Shown piece after piece: positions 36,119 through 44,649 of a stretch of 64,000 nt of DNA (positions within the stretch are counted from its first letter, which is position 1; each line of letters starts with the position of its first letter). The position numbers and the translations under genes are program-made. Below the pieces are notes generated by a model that saw nothing but the letters and a program-made list of their open reading frames with translations, searched no databases and was not told the DNA's origin. Source of the DNA: an uncultured Lachnospiraceae bacterium (lineage in GTDB: Bacteria; Bacillota; Clostridia; Lachnospirales; Lachnospiraceae); assembly GCA_934401915.1 (NCBI GenBank), contig CAKRSV010000001.1, forward strand, positions 186,001 to 250,000, given 5' to 3'.

Positions 36119-37015
36119 TTAAACTCTCAAATGCTTTCTTACGGTTACGATACTTCCCAGGAAACCAATGCCGACGCCGATGCCGAGAGATACCGGTGCA
36201 AGCATCCGGAAGATCTCATCTACCGTCAGAAAGCTCAGCAGCTGGGACAGCATGGAGAAACGCTCCATCACATACTCGATCACCATATTGTAGAGGGCGT
36301 AAATGATCCCCAGCGGGATCGCCGAGCCGATCAGACCGATCAGCATGCCTTCCACGACAAAGGGCGAACGGACGAAGAAATCCGTCGCACCGATATATTT
36401 CATGATATTGATCTCCTCTTTCCGCACCGAGATACCGATGGTTACGGTATTGCTGATGAGGAAGATGGACACGGCAAAAAGGATCGCTATGATCCCCACT
36501 GACACATAGGCAACCAGTGCGTTGACGCCGGTAAGCGTAGTCGCCGTCACCTCAGAACGATTGACCTGTCTCACCCCGTCCAGGGATTCCAGATAGGTGA
36601 CAAGCGCCGACTGCATCGACACATCGTTCAGATAAATCTGGTAGTTGGCAGAATCCTCCAGCGGATTTTCTGTAAATCCATCCTTGTACTCTCCAAGATA
36701 CTGCTCGCTGAACGTCTCCCAGGCTTCCTCCGCCGAGATAAAATTGATCGCAGAGACCTCCGGTCTTTTCTGGATCAGATCCCCGATCTCCTGGATCCTG
36801 GTATCGTCGATCCCTTCGTCGAAGAACACCGTGACAGAAACGCCCTCCTCCGCTGTCTTTACGATATGCTGAAAGTTCGTCACGATCGCATAGAACAGGC
36901 CGAACAAAAACAGGCACGCGCTGATCGTCGCGATCGAGGCCAGCGTGAACCACTTGTTACGGAAAAGATTGCGAAAGCCCTGACGAAGCGTATAAAACAA
37001 TGTACTAATCCTCAT
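36119..37015 (-). CDS. ftsX: Cell-division ABC transporter permease-like protein FtsX
   Basis: 298 residues from the ATG at 37013-37015, overlapping the ftsE stop by 11 bases, with GGGAGG upstream. One membrane segment (about 22-45), a large extracytoplasmic loop (about 50-165, starting with the HIVKTAEEG region and including VTVFFDEGI) and three further segments make the FtsX topology. With FtsE it uses ATP to control murein hydrolases at the division site. Confidence 0.95.
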   Translation of the reverse strand: MRISTLFYTLRQGFRNLFRNKWFTLASIATISACLFLFGLFYAIVTNFQHIVKTAEEGVSVTVFFDEGIDDTRIQEIGDLIQKRPEVSAINFISAEEAWETFSEQYLGEYKDGFTENPLEDSANYQIYLNDVSMQSALVTYLESLDGVRQVNRSEVTATTLTGVNALVAYVSVGIIAILFAVSIFLISNTVTIGISVRKEEINIMKYIGATDFFVRSPFVVEGMLIGLIGSAIPLGIIYALYNMVIEYVMERFSMLSQLLSFLTVDEIFRMLAPVSLGIGVGIGFLGSIVTVRKHLRV

Positions 37016-37751
37016 CGATGTAACCTCCCTTTTCCTCATCGCTCACAATGACGCCCTTCTTGAGGGTTACCACTCTCTTCTGCATCGCGTTTACGATCTC
37101 GCGGTTGTGCGTTACCACGATGACGGTGGTCCCGCTCTCATTGATCTGCTCAAGGAGCTTCATGATCTCCCATGAGTTCTTGGGATCCAGATTACCGGTC
37201 GGCTCGTCGGCAAGCAGAATGGTAGGCTTATTGATCAGCGCTCTCGCCAACGCTACCCTCTGCTGCTCTCCACCAGAAAGCTGTCTCGGCTTCGCCTTAT
37301 ATTTTCCTGCCAGGCCCACGATAGCCAGTGTGCTCGGCACGTTTTTCTTGATCTCTTTTCCTGACTTCTGGATGATCCTCTGTGCAAACGCCACGTTCTC
37401 ATAGACGTTGCGGTCCTTCAGCAGACGGAAATCCTGAAAGACGATTCCCAGATTCCGCCGGAACTTCGGGATCTTCCGGTGTCTGATCTTCGTGAGGTCA
37501 TATCCCATCACGTTGATATAGCCGCTTGTGATCGTCAGCTCCCGCAGAAGCAGCTTGATCAGCGTCGATTTACCCGATCCGCTGTCCCCTACGATAAAAA
37601 CAAATTCTCCTCTATTGATATGAAGATTGACATCCTTCAGGGCAGGCGCCCCTGTCGAATATGCCTTACATACGTTTGTGAGTGTGATGATCTCATTGGA
37701 TGCAGGCACACTCCTTCTTCTTTTCTTCTTCGTTTCCACCTTTTTCACCAC
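37005..37751 (-). CDS. ftsE: Cell-division ATP-binding protein FtsE
   Basis: 248 residues. ABC ATPase with Walker [16 protein letters not shown]-loop region IVFQDFRLL, signature [15 protein letters not shown] and Walker [14 protein letters not shown] short basic N-terminal extension ([12 protein letters not shown]) precedes the ABC fold. Paired and overlapping with ftsX, it drives conformational signalling to extracytoplasmic hydrolases. The gene follows the PucR-like regulator by 8 bases. Confidence 0.95.
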   Translation of the reverse strand: MVKKVETKKKRRRSVPASNEIITLTNVCKAYSTGAPALKDVNLHINRGEFVFIVGDSGSGKSTLIKLLLRELTITSGYINVMGYDLTKIRHRKIPKFRRNLGIVFQDFRLLKDRNVYENVAFAQRIIQKSGKEIKKNVPSTLAIVGLAGKYKAKPRQLSGGEQQRVALARALINKPTILLADEPTGNLDPKNSWEIMKLLEQINESGTTVIVVTHNREIVNAMQKRVVTLKKGVIVSDEEKGGYIDED

Positions 37752-37759
37752 CCTGTATC

Positions 37760-38848
37760 TTAAAATTCAAAACTTTCCATATATTTCATATACTTGACTA
37801 CCATCAGCGCGATCTTGAACGTGATGGCGTCCTCAAATACGCGCAGATCAAGTCCGGTACTCTTCTGCAGCTTATCCAGCCGGTACACCAGCGTATTCCT
37901 GTGAATAAAAAGCTGTCGGGACGTCTCCGAGACATTCAGCGAATTTTCGAAGAATTTGTTGATCGTCATCAACGTCTCCTCGTCAAAATCATCCGGTCCT
38001 CTTCCGTCAAAGATCTCCTTGATAAACATTTTGCACAGCGGGATCGGAAGCTGGTAGATCAGACGCCCGATTCCGAGTTCACTGTAGGCGATCACATTCC
38101 TTTCATCGAAAAAGATCTTTCCGACATCCAGCGCCATCTTCGCCTCTTTATAGGAACGGCTTACCTCCTTGAGTTCGCCGACCACAGTTCCGTAAGCAAC
38201 GCGGGCATTGCGCATCCCTTCCTTCGTCAGATAGGCTACGATGCCTGACGCCGTCTTTTCGATCTCCCGGACGCTGTCCCCCTCCGAGAGGTCCTTCACG
38301 ATAATGACATTGTTCTCATCCACCGCCGTGATAAAGTCTTTGCTCCCCGTCCCAAAATAGGCACGGATTGTCTCCAGCACGTTGCTGTCCTTGGCATCCT
38401 CCGCCTCGACGATGAGGGCGACGCGCTTCACATCGGTCTGGATATGTAACTTTTTGGCGCGGCTGTAAATGTCGACCAGAAGCAGGTTGTCCAGAAGCAG
38501 GTTCTTGATGAAGTTATCCTTATCAAAGCGCTCTTTATATGCCACCAGCAGATTCTGGATCTGGAACGCAACCATTTTGCCGATCACATAGACGTCCTCG
38601 CCGACGCCCCCGGTGATAAGCACATACTCCAGCTGCTGCTCATCAAAGATCTTAAAATACTGATGTCCCTGGATCTCCTGGGAATCCGCCTGTGATTTTG
38701 CAAATTCCGCCGCCGCTCTTCCGCAGTCCTCGATCTCGCCGGAGGTTGCCGCTACCACCTTGCCGTCGACGTCCGTCACACACAGTTCCACTCTGGCGAT
38801 CGCCTTAAGCCCCTCTATCGTGTTCTGCAAAATCTGATTTGATATCAT
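37760..38848 (-). CDS. CdaR/PucR-family transcriptional regulator
   Basis: 362 residues from the ATG at 38846-38848 after GGAGTGGGG. An N-terminal sugar-diacid-recognition-like domain (about 1-130, starting ISNQILQNTIEGL) is followed by a GGDEF-like middle domain and a C-terminal PucR helix-turn-helix (ETLMTINKFFENSLNVSETSRQLFIHRNTLVYRLDKLQ). Family members sense small carboxylates, sugars or purine products and activate nearby operons. This CdaR is unrelated to the YbbR CdaR at 16.8 kb despite the shared name. It heads the ftsE-ftsX unit with 8 bases spacing, an unusual partner; the ligand is unknown. Confidence 0.85.
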   Translation of the reverse strand: MISNQILQNTIEGLKAIARVELCVTDVDGKVVAATSGEIEDCGRAAAEFAKSQADSQEIQGHQYFKIFDEQQLEYVLITGGVGEDVYVIGKMVAFQIQNLLVAYKERFDKDNFIKNLLLDNLLLVDIYSRAKKLHIQTDVKRVALIVEAEDAKDSNVLETIRAYFGTGSKDFITAVDENNVIIVKDLSEGDSVREIEKTASGIVAYLTKEGMRNARVAYGTVVGELKEVSRSYKEAKMALDVGKIFFDERNVIAYSELGIGRLIYQLPIPLCKMFIKEIFDGRGPDDFDEETLMTINKFFENSLNVSETSRQLFIHRNTLVYRLDKLQKSTGLDLRVFEDAITFKIALMVVKYMKYMESFEF

Positions 38849-38945
38849 AACCCCACTCCTTGTCATCCCTGTGGCAATTTACACAAAACCGCCTGTAATC
38901 TATCATGTAAAATAACAATACCTTATCTCATTTTAATCTATATAT

Positions 38946-38980
38946 ACAAAAAAATCTACCTTGATTCGTGATTTTTTTGT
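38946..38980. repeat. A/T-rich inverted repeat between pucR-like gene and yjfB
   Basis: Perfect 11-base arms ACAAAAAAATC and GATTTTTTTGT surround a 13-base spacer. It lies in the divergent control region of the PucR-like operon (minus) and yjfB (plus). It may be an operator or a terminator-like insulator. Confidence 0.6.
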
Positions 38981-39033
38981 GTATTTTTGTAACCTTTTTG
39001 TGCCAGATTATTGATCGCGCGCCAAAAATCCGT

Positions 39034-39062
39034 TAGACATTTTCCCTGATCCGTGCTATATT
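39034..39062 (+). promoter_or_regulatory. Promoter candidate for yjfB
   Basis: TAGACA and TATATT are 17 bases apart, a reasonable vegetative promoter, ending 51 bases before the start codon. A flagellar sigma-28 site can be forced on the same stretch (TAGA, 15 bases, GTGCTATA) but matches the consensus poorly. Confidence 0.5.
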
Positions 39063-39113
39063 GAAATCAGGAATACATAAGACATTCCATATCAGAAAGG
39101 ACAGGTGATCCGC

Positions 39114-39305
39114 ATGAATATCGCTGCTTTGGCAAGTGCCATGTCGGTTTCCAGTGTACAGAGCGCATATGGCGTCGCAATGCTCAGCAATACGCTTGAC
39201 GCAGCCGCTTCGACAGGCGATCAGATCGTAGAAATGATAGATACCGCCGCAATGGAGCGTTCTGTATATCCCCACATCGGCGGTAACTTTGACGCGACCG
39301 TATAG
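39114..39305 (+). CDS. yjfB: YjfB-family putative motility protein
   Basis: 63 residues, one of only two plus-strand genes here. The start MNIAALASAMSVSSVQSAYG, the central ANTLD-like segment (MLSNTLDAAASTGDQIVEMI) and the short tail match the YjfB family, small proteins often under flagellar regulation in Firmicutes, with no known molecular activity. Start at the ATG at 39114, with AGGAC/AGGTG upstream. It is monocistronic with its own promoter and a terminator that lies inside the 3' end of the opposing protease gene. Confidence 0.82.
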   Translation: MNIAALASAMSVSSVQSAYGVAMLSNTLDAAASTGDQIVEMIDTAAMERSVYPHIGGNFDATV

Positions 39306-39313
39306 CACGGCGC

Positions 39314-40234
39314 TCAGAAGATCAATTCAATACTTATGTAGGCTACACAGATTACGACAGCCAACAGCAAAGGAATACTCACAAGGTATTCCTTTTTTTC
39401 TTTTCTCCGTCTCCAGATCTCCCGCAGTGTCTCCTTCCGGCCCTCATTCCCGGCGATCCACGCAAGCACGCAGAAAGCCAGAGGCGTCGTTATCGTCGCC
39501 ACCACGAGATAGACGCACATTCCCATGATCAGGATCTCCGGCGTCACGGCTGCCTCCGCCTCCGCGACCGCATTTTCCAACGAAGGAGCTAACAGTCTGC
39601 TGGAAAGGAACATCAGGCACACCTGGCTGGAATTAAACACCACATGGCAAAAGACCGATGTCCAAAGGCTTCCTGTCGCCTCCACCAGAAGGGCAAGCAG
39701 GATCCCTATGACGAACGCATAGATCGCCTGATTGACATTCAGGTGCATCAGCCCGAACAGCGCCGAGGAGAGCAGGATCGCCCAGAAGGCGCTCCCGGAT
39801 TTTTTATAACCCCGGAAGATCAGCCCCCGGAAGACAAACTCTTCGCAGAACGGTCCGTAGATCCCGATCAGGGCAAGCATCCCCGGAAACCCAACCTCCA
39901 GAATATCTCCCTCCATGGACGCCACGGCGTTGCTTGAAAAAAGCATGGAAAAGAGATTCAGCACCGTGACCAGCGGCATGCACAGAAATGTGAACAGCAC
40001 CACCATCAGCAGCGATGTGACCTTCACCTTATGAAATCCGAGTTTGTCGTTCGCCCGTCCTTTCGTCCCAAGCAGGAACATAGCTCCGGGGAGCAGGATG
40101 ATCATCTCGCTGACGATGCAGTTCACCGCCATATTGAAATTGATCCGGTCTCCCAGCCAGAGCAAAACGCCCACGACTGCAAAATGTGTCAGTATAATCA
40201 CCAGAAATAGCCAGTTTGTCTTTCTGCTGTCCAT
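39314..40234 (-). CDS. CPBP family intramembrane metalloprotease
   Basis: 306 residues with about eight membrane segments. The CPBP/Abi motifs are EEFVFRGLIFRGYKK (EExxxR), FGLMHLN and FCHVVFNSSQ, giving the metal-binding Glu and His residues. Family members process prenylated proteins in eukaryotes and serve bacteriocin immunity or membrane-protein turnover in bacteria; the substrate here is unknown. It follows the cvfB-like gene by 30 bases. Its last 35 or so codons overlap the terminator of yjfB on the opposite strand. Confidence 0.88.
   Translation of the reverse strand: MDSRKTNWLFLVIILTHFAVVGVLLWLGDRINFNMAVNCIVSEMIILLPGAMFLLGTKGRANDKLGFHKVKVTSLLMVVLFTFLCMPLVTVLNLFSMLFSSNAVASMEGDILEVGFPGMLALIGIYGPFCEEFVFRGLIFRGYKKSGSAFWAILLSSALFGLMHLNVNQAIYAFVIGILLALLVEATGSLWTSVFCHVVFNSSQVCLMFLSSRLLAPSLENAVAEAEAAVTPEILIMGMCVYLVVATITTPLAFCVLAWIAGNEGRKETLREIWRRRKEKKEYLVSIPLLLAVVICVAYISIELIF
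39371..39402 (+). terminator. Terminator of yjfB inside the opposing protease gene
   Basis: AGGAATAC/GTATTCCT stem with a 7-base loop, followed on the plus strand by a seven-T tract and more T/C. It lies 66 bases beyond the yjfB stop and within the coding end of the CPBP gene. Confidence 0.85.
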
Positions 40235-40264
40235 GGTTCCCCCTTTGCATTTCCTCTTACGTCT

Positions 40265-41101
40265 TTAGTGTTTCACCCGGATCGCCCTCTCCGTGATCTC
40301 GATCCGTCCCTCTTTGAGAAGGTGCCCTACCGCACGCTTAAATTCGTTTTTGCTCATCTGCATCTCTCTTCGGATCACCTCCGGCGACGCCTTGTCCGTA
40401 AAGGGAAGCGCTCCGTCGAAGCTGTCGATGACCGAGAGCACCTTTTCCGCATCCTTCTCTATTTGCAGATACGCCTTTTCCCGCAGGCTCAGATCCAGCT
40501 TTCCGTCCTCCTTGACCGCGGTCACCCGCGCGCTCACCCGGTCGCCGATCCTCGCATTTCCATAGTATTCCTTCTTAGGAACCAGCGCGCTGTAACGGTC
40601 GTCTACCGCCACAAATGCGCCGAAATTCTCACTGATCTCGTAGATTGTTCCCTCCACCATATCGTCTTTCCGGTAAGAGCTGTCTTTTTCCAGATACGGG
40701 TACACGTTCATCGTGGCGCACAGCCGGCCGCTCTTGTCAATATAAAGCGCCGCCAGACATTCTTCCCCCGCCGTCACCTTTCTCGTCTGCTCTTTAAAGG
40801 GCAGCAGCAGGTCTTTTTCCAGTCCCCAGTCCAGAAAAGCGCCTACTCTTCCCACCTGGGCGACCCGCAGCCTCGCCACCTGATGCAGCGTGATCTTCGG
40901 CTCTGCCGTCGTCGCGATCAGCCGGTCTTTGGAATCGCGGTAGATAAACACCTCCAGCCTGTCCCCGGTCTGTACGCCGTCCGGCGCCTGCTTTGCGGGG
41001 AGCAGCACGCGCTCCTCTTTGTTCTCTCCGTCTCCCAGATATACTCCAAACTCTACTTTTTTGACTACCTGCAGCGTCTGCTTTTCTCCTAATTTGATCA
41101 T
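40265..41101 (-). CDS. cvfB: CvfB-type S1 RNA-binding protein
   Basis: 278 residues made of three S1-like beta-barrel segments (about 1-60, 65-135, 145-215) and a C-terminal winged helix (SPEVIRREMQMSKNEFKRAVGHLLKEGRIEI). This is the architecture of CvfB/YitL, RNA-binding proteins linked to virulence regulation in Staphylococcus. Targets in other species are not known. It sits between the thioesterase gene (14 bases) and the CPBP protease gene. Confidence 0.9.
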   Translation of the reverse strand: MIKLGEKQTLQVVKKVEFGVYLGDGENKEERVLLPAKQAPDGVQTGDRLEVFIYRDSKDRLIATTAEPKITLHQVARLRVAQVGRVGAFLDWGLEKDLLLPFKEQTRKVTAGEECLAALYIDKSGRLCATMNVYPYLEKDSSYRKDDMVEGTIYEISENFGAFVAVDDRYSALVPKKEYYGNARIGDRVSARVTAVKEDGKLDLSLREKAYLQIEKDAEKVLSVIDSFDGALPFTDKASPEVIRREMQMSKNEFKRAVGHLLKEGRIEITERAIRVKH

Positions 41102-41115
41102 ATTCGTCCTCTTCT

Positions 41116-41835
41116 CTATGCCTGTTTCTCCGTCAGCTCCACAATACAGTACGGCTTTCCGTTCTCCTGGTTCAGCGATACCGTATAGCGCTTTCCATCG
41201 TCGCTGACTGCCACCGCAGGGTACACCATATCTCCCAGCAGCGCCTGACTGCGGTACTCCGCCCTAAGCTGCCAGATCTGGAAGTCCTCCGGCACGAAAT
41301 CCATCGCCATTCTCACATACTGGCCGTTGTTCACATGATGGTTGCAGTCCAGATGATGCTGTCTAACCGCAAAGGGTTCTCTGCTCTGTCCGCCCTCCGG
41401 GATATCGATCTTGCGCGGCGCGTACTCCATCGGATATTTCTCACCTATACCATACCCTTTTATGTCCTCCATGTCCACCTTGGCGGGCACCATTTTTGCC
41501 ACATCCATAAGCGTCCAGATCGAATTGGCATAGGCGAGCACTTCCCCGCTCTCCGATTTCATCTCAAAATTACGGCAGCCTACGAACCACTTGAATTCGT
41601 ACGGCACGGTTCCCACCGTGATCCTCTCGCACAGATGCGGATAGCGGTTCACGCAGATCTGCCACGCCGAGAGCATCCATATCTGGTTTTTCTCCTTAAA
41701 ATGCTCTACGCCAAGCCCTGCGTCCTCCGAATGAAAAGTTGAACAGTCCTGAAAATAATCCAGAAGGGATTCGATCGTCAGGTTGCAGTCCTCCCCCACC
41801 TCACTGTATCTCACTCTGCTGTCAAAAGTATACAT
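41116..41835 (-). CDS. Acyl-ACP thioesterase
   Basis: 239 residues with a double hot-dog fold. The catalytic signature of the FatA/FatB-like family is seen as D-x-N-x-H in DCNHHVNNGQYVRMAMDF, with a second hot-dog earlier (VRYSEVGEDCNLTIESLLDYFQDC). It releases fatty acids from acyl carrier protein. Bacterial members are common in Lachnospiraceae. No fatty-acid operon is next to it. Confidence 0.9.
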   Translation of the reverse strand: MYTFDSRVRYSEVGEDCNLTIESLLDYFQDCSTFHSEDAGLGVEHFKEKNQIWMLSAWQICVNRYPHLCERITVGTVPYEFKWFVGCRNFEMKSESGEVLAYANSIWTLMDVAKMVPAKVDMEDIKGYGIGEKYPMEYAPRKIDIPEGGQSREPFAVRQHHLDCNHHVNNGQYVRMAMDFVPEDFQIWQLRAEYRSQALLGDMVYPAVAVSDDGKRYTVSLNQENGKPYCIVELTEKQA

Positions 41836-41879
41836 TTTTTCACCTCATCCGCTGAAACCAACAAAATTTTCTTATGATA

Positions 41880-41910
41880 CAAAAAATCCCGAAGGATAAC
41901 TCCTTCGGGG
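41880..41910 (-). terminator. Terminator after tRNA-Gln
   Basis: Stem TCCTTCGGGG/TCCCGAAGGA with a 4-base loop, then a run of six T on the minus strand. It ends the tRNA transcript. Confidence 0.9.
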
Positions 41911-41917
41911 TTCTAAA

Positions 41918-41989
41918 CTGGGCTACAAGGATTCGAACCTTGAAATGACGGAGTCAGAGTCCGTTGCCTTACCGTTTGGCGATAGCCCA
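41918..41989 (-). tRNA. tRNA-Gln (anticodon CUG)
   Basis: 72 bases without an encoded CCA. The acceptor stem TGGGCTAT/GTAGCCCAG gives the U1-A72 pair and G73 discriminator typical of tRNA-Gln. The D-loop contains GGTAA, the T-arm contains GGTTCGAATCC, and the anticodon loop reads CTCTGAC, so the anticodon is CUG, reading CAG. It stands alone between glnN and the thioesterase gene. Confidence 0.95.
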
Positions 41990-42121
41990 TCAACAATTAG
42001 TGATTATATATGATATTTTTTCATTTGGCAAGTGTTTTATTCAAAATTTTTCAAAAAATTATAACAATTTCAAATTTCACATGCAAAGCAGTCCTTTTGA
42101 ACAATCTCCTGTTCTTAAAAT

Positions 42122-42152
42122 TGAGAGGGCGGATACATGACCCGCCCTCCCA
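42122..42152 (-). terminator. Terminator after glnN
   Basis: Perfect 8-base GC-rich stem (arms 42125-42132 and 42142-42149) followed on the minus strand by TCAATTTTAAG. It starts about 30 bases after the glnN stop. Confidence 0.7.
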
Positions 42153-42177
42153 TAAAAAGGGGATTGGGATACGCTGC

Positions 42178-44289
42178 TTAAATTTCGAACATCAACTCTC
42201 CGTATGTAGGGATCGGCCAGATGTTCTTGTCTACGATCATCTCGAGTTCATCTGCAGGTGCACGCAGCTCTTCCATCAGCTTCTTCACCGTATCTTTGTA
42301 GAAGAATGCCTGCTCTTTTGCGTCCTCGATCACGGATGCCTCTTTCTCTGCCTTTTCCAGCTCTACAAGCGCTTTCTGCATTGCGGAAAGTTTCTCGCTC
42401 GTCTCCTTCAAAAGCTCGATCTGGGTCCCTGCGTCTGCCCCTGCAGCTTTCACTGCATTGACAGTATCCGCAAGCGCCTTGGTATATTTCACTACAGCCG
42501 GGATGATCTGCTTGCCGGCCATATCGATCATCGTAAGTGCCTCAATGTTGATCGTCTTCGCATAGGTCTCGTAAATGATCTCCTCGCGGGACTCCAGCTC
42601 AACCTTTGTAAAGATTTTGAACTTCTCAAACAGCTTGACCGCCTTGTCTGTCGTGATGGTCTTTGCCGCCTCGATCATGGATGTGATATTCGGAAGTCCT
42701 CTTCTCTCTGCCTCAGCTACCCACTCATCGGAATAACCGTTGCCGTTGAAGATGATCCTCTGGTGCTCTGTCAGGTATTCCTTGATCAGATCATGGATCG
42801 CGATCTCTTTGTCCTCTGCCTTCTCCAGACGGTCAGCCGCCTCGCAGAATGCCTCTGCTACGATCGCGTTCAGTGTGGTGTTCGGGCTCGCGATCGAATC
42901 TGCGGAGCCTACCATACGGAACTCGAATTTATTTCCGGTAAAGGCAAACGGTGACGTTCTGTTCCGGTCTGTCGCATCCTTCTGGAAATCCGGAAGCGTC
43001 TTAACACCGGTGAGAAGTTTTCCGCCTTCCTTTACGGAAGTTGCCTCTCCTGTCTCGATAAGCTGTCTCACCACATCCTCAAGCTGTTCACCCAGGAATA
43101 CGGAGATGATAGCCGGCGGCGCCTCGTTTGCGCCAAGTCTGTGGTCGTTTCCGACGTCGGATGCCGACTGACGGAGCAGATCTGCATGAACATCGACTGC
43201 CTTCAAAATACATGCCAAAACCAGAAGGAACTGTACATTTTCATTCGGTGTATCGCCGGGATCAAGAAGGTTCACACCATTGTCTGTCGTGATCGACCAG
43301 TTGTTGTGCTTACCGGATCCATTGACTCCGGCATACGGCTTCTCATGGAGAAGACATCTCATATTGTGGCGGACGGCAACTCTCTTCATCGCCTCCATAA
43401 CGAGCTGGTTATGATCCACGGCAATGTTTGCCGTCTCATAGATGGGTGCCAGCTCATGCTGTGCCGGTGCCACCTCGTTGTGCTGTGTCTTGGCGGTAAC
43501 GCCCAGCTTCCACAGCTCCTCATTCAAATCCTTCATATATTCGCCGACGCGCTCGCGGATAACGCCGAAGTAGTGATCCTCCATCTCCTGTCCCTTAGGA
43601 GCCGGTGCACCAAAAAGGGTACGTCCCGCAAACATAAGATCGGTTCTCTTCATATATAAGTCTTTATCTACCAGAAAGTACTCCTGCTCCGGACCAACGG
43701 ATGCAACGACTTTGGTTGCCTCTGTGTTGCCGAACAGTCTGACGATACGGAGCGCCTGCTCGCTGAGCGCCTCCATCGAACGGAGCAGCGGTGTCTTTTT
43801 GTCCAGCGCCTCGCCGGTGTAGGAGCAGAAAGCTGTCGGGATGCACAGGATCGTGCCGCAGCCGGATTCCTTCAAAAATGCAGGGGAGGTAATATCCCAT
43901 GCGGTATAGCCTCTCGCCTCAAATGTCGCTCTGAGTCCTCCTGACGGGAAAGAAGATGCGTCCGGCTCACCCTTGATCAGCTCTTTACCGGAAAACTCTG
44001 TCAACATTCTGCCTTCTTCATCGGGATGAGCAACAAAAGCGTCATGCTTCTCTGCGGTAATTCCTGTCAAAGGCTGGAACCAGTGTGTATAGTGTGTTGC
44101 TCCGTTTTCAACAGCCCAGTCCTTCATGGCCTTTGCCACTACGTTCGCGGTGTTCATGGAGAGCTCTCCGCCCTGGCTCATAACTTTTACAACCTCTTTG
44201 TACACATTCTTGGGAAGACGCTCCTTCATCTTGCCAAGCGTGAATACGTTCTGTCCGAAAATCTCTTCAACATTAAATACTTCGCTCAT
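42178..44289 (-). CDS. glnN: Type III glutamine synthetase
   Basis: 703 residues, the length of GSIII and much longer than GSI or GSII (about 450 or 370). Diagnostic parts include the N-terminal [22 protein letters not shown] for the active-site glutamate, [13 protein letters not shown], and GSGKHNNWS near the catalytic loop. The enzyme makes glutamine from glutamate and ammonia with ATP. The gene stands alone between terminators, with a long leader containing a terminator-like hairpin, so it is probably controlled by attenuation in response to nitrogen. Confidence 0.97.
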   Translation of the reverse strand: MSEVFNVEEIFGQNVFTLGKMKERLPKNVYKEVVKVMSQGGELSMNTANVVAKAMKDWAVENGATHYTHWFQPLTGITAEKHDAFVAHPDEEGRMLTEFSGKELIKGEPDASSFPSGGLRATFEARGYTAWDITSPAFLKESGCGTILCIPTAFCSYTGEALDKKTPLLRSMEALSEQALRIVRLFGNTEATKVVASVGPEQEYFLVDKDLYMKRTDLMFAGRTLFGAPAPKGQEMEDHYFGVIRERVGEYMKDLNEELWKLGVTAKTQHNEVAPAQHELAPIYETANIAVDHNQLVMEAMKRVAVRHNMRCLLHEKPYAGVNGSGKHNNWSITTDNGVNLLDPGDTPNENVQFLLVLACILKAVDVHADLLRQSASDVGNDHRLGANEAPPAIISVFLGEQLEDVVRQLIETGEATSVKEGGKLLTGVKTLPDFQKDATDRNRTSPFAFTGNKFEFRMVGSADSIASPNTTLNAIVAEAFCEAADRLEKAEDKEIAIHDLIKEYLTEHQRIIFNGNGYSDEWVAEAERRGLPNITSMIEAAKTITTDKAVKLFEKFKIFTKVELESREEIIYETYAKTINIEALTMIDMAGKQIIPAVVKYTKALADTVNAVKAAGADAGTQIELLKETSEKLSAMQKALVELEKAEKEASVIEDAKEQAFFYKDTVKKLMEELRAPADELEMIVDKNIWPIPTYGELMFEI

Positions 44290-44385
44290 TCTCTCATCAT
44301 CCTTTCCTCGTTTTAAGGCTATCCCGAACCTCCCTTAGCCTGTGTGTCAATACTCTGCTTCTCTATGCAGATATATTTTTCATCA

Positions 44386-44465
44386 CACAAAAAAATGCTC
44401 CAAAATCACCTTTTGGAACATCCTCGTTCTAGATACCTTTATATCAGGTCGTCGACCTTTTCTAT
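44386..44465 (-). promoter_or_regulatory. Attenuator-type leader of glnN
   Basis: On the minus strand a hairpin (TGTTCCAAAA, GGTGA, TTTTGGAGCA) is followed by seven T: a complete intrinsic terminator ahead of glnN. Just upstream, GAAC and GTTC enclose the six-base loop GAGGAT, and its 3' arm is shared with the 5' arm of the terminator, so the two cannot form together. Other hairpins (AGGTC/GACCT) precede it. The layout resembles leaders controlled by ANTAR antiterminators, though the usual first-position A of the hexaloop is a G here. Confidence 0.65.
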
Positions 44466-44494
44466 TAAGATACTCTACTTTTTTTGAAAATGCA
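44466..44494 (-). promoter_or_regulatory. Promoter candidate for glnN
   Basis: TTGCAT and TATCTT are separated by 17 bases on the minus strand, directly ahead of the attenuator leader. This gives a 5' untranslated region of about 170 bases. Confidence 0.5.
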
Positions 44495-44557
44495 ATACCT
44501 AAATTTATTTTTTTCTGAAAATTATCCTTCTCGGCATGAAAGAGAGCCTTTGCAGCT

Positions 44558-44621
44558 AAATAAAACAAGTATTGTACACGTGAGGCAGTTCCGGCGGTTC
44601 GCTGCTCACATTGTACAATAC
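44558..44621 (-). terminator. Long hairpin after the U32 gene, probable terminator
   Basis: GTATTGTAC (44569-44577) and GTACAATAC (44613-44621) form outer arms, with inner arms GTGAG/CTCAC and CAG/CTG. On the minus strand it is followed by TTGTTTTATTT. It lies about 30 bases beyond the U32 stop codon. Confidence 0.65.
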
Positions 44622-44649
44622 AGACGTTATAACGGTCAATGATATTTTT

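Noticed and set aside
39034..39062. Sigma-28 (flagellar) promoter for yjfB
   Set aside because: The -10 half GTGCTATA matches the consensus poorly; the same bases give a better vegetative promoter.
44383..44568. 61-codon frame in the glnN leader
   Set aside because: It begins with TTG without a ribosome binding site and runs through the promoter and terminator hairpin.
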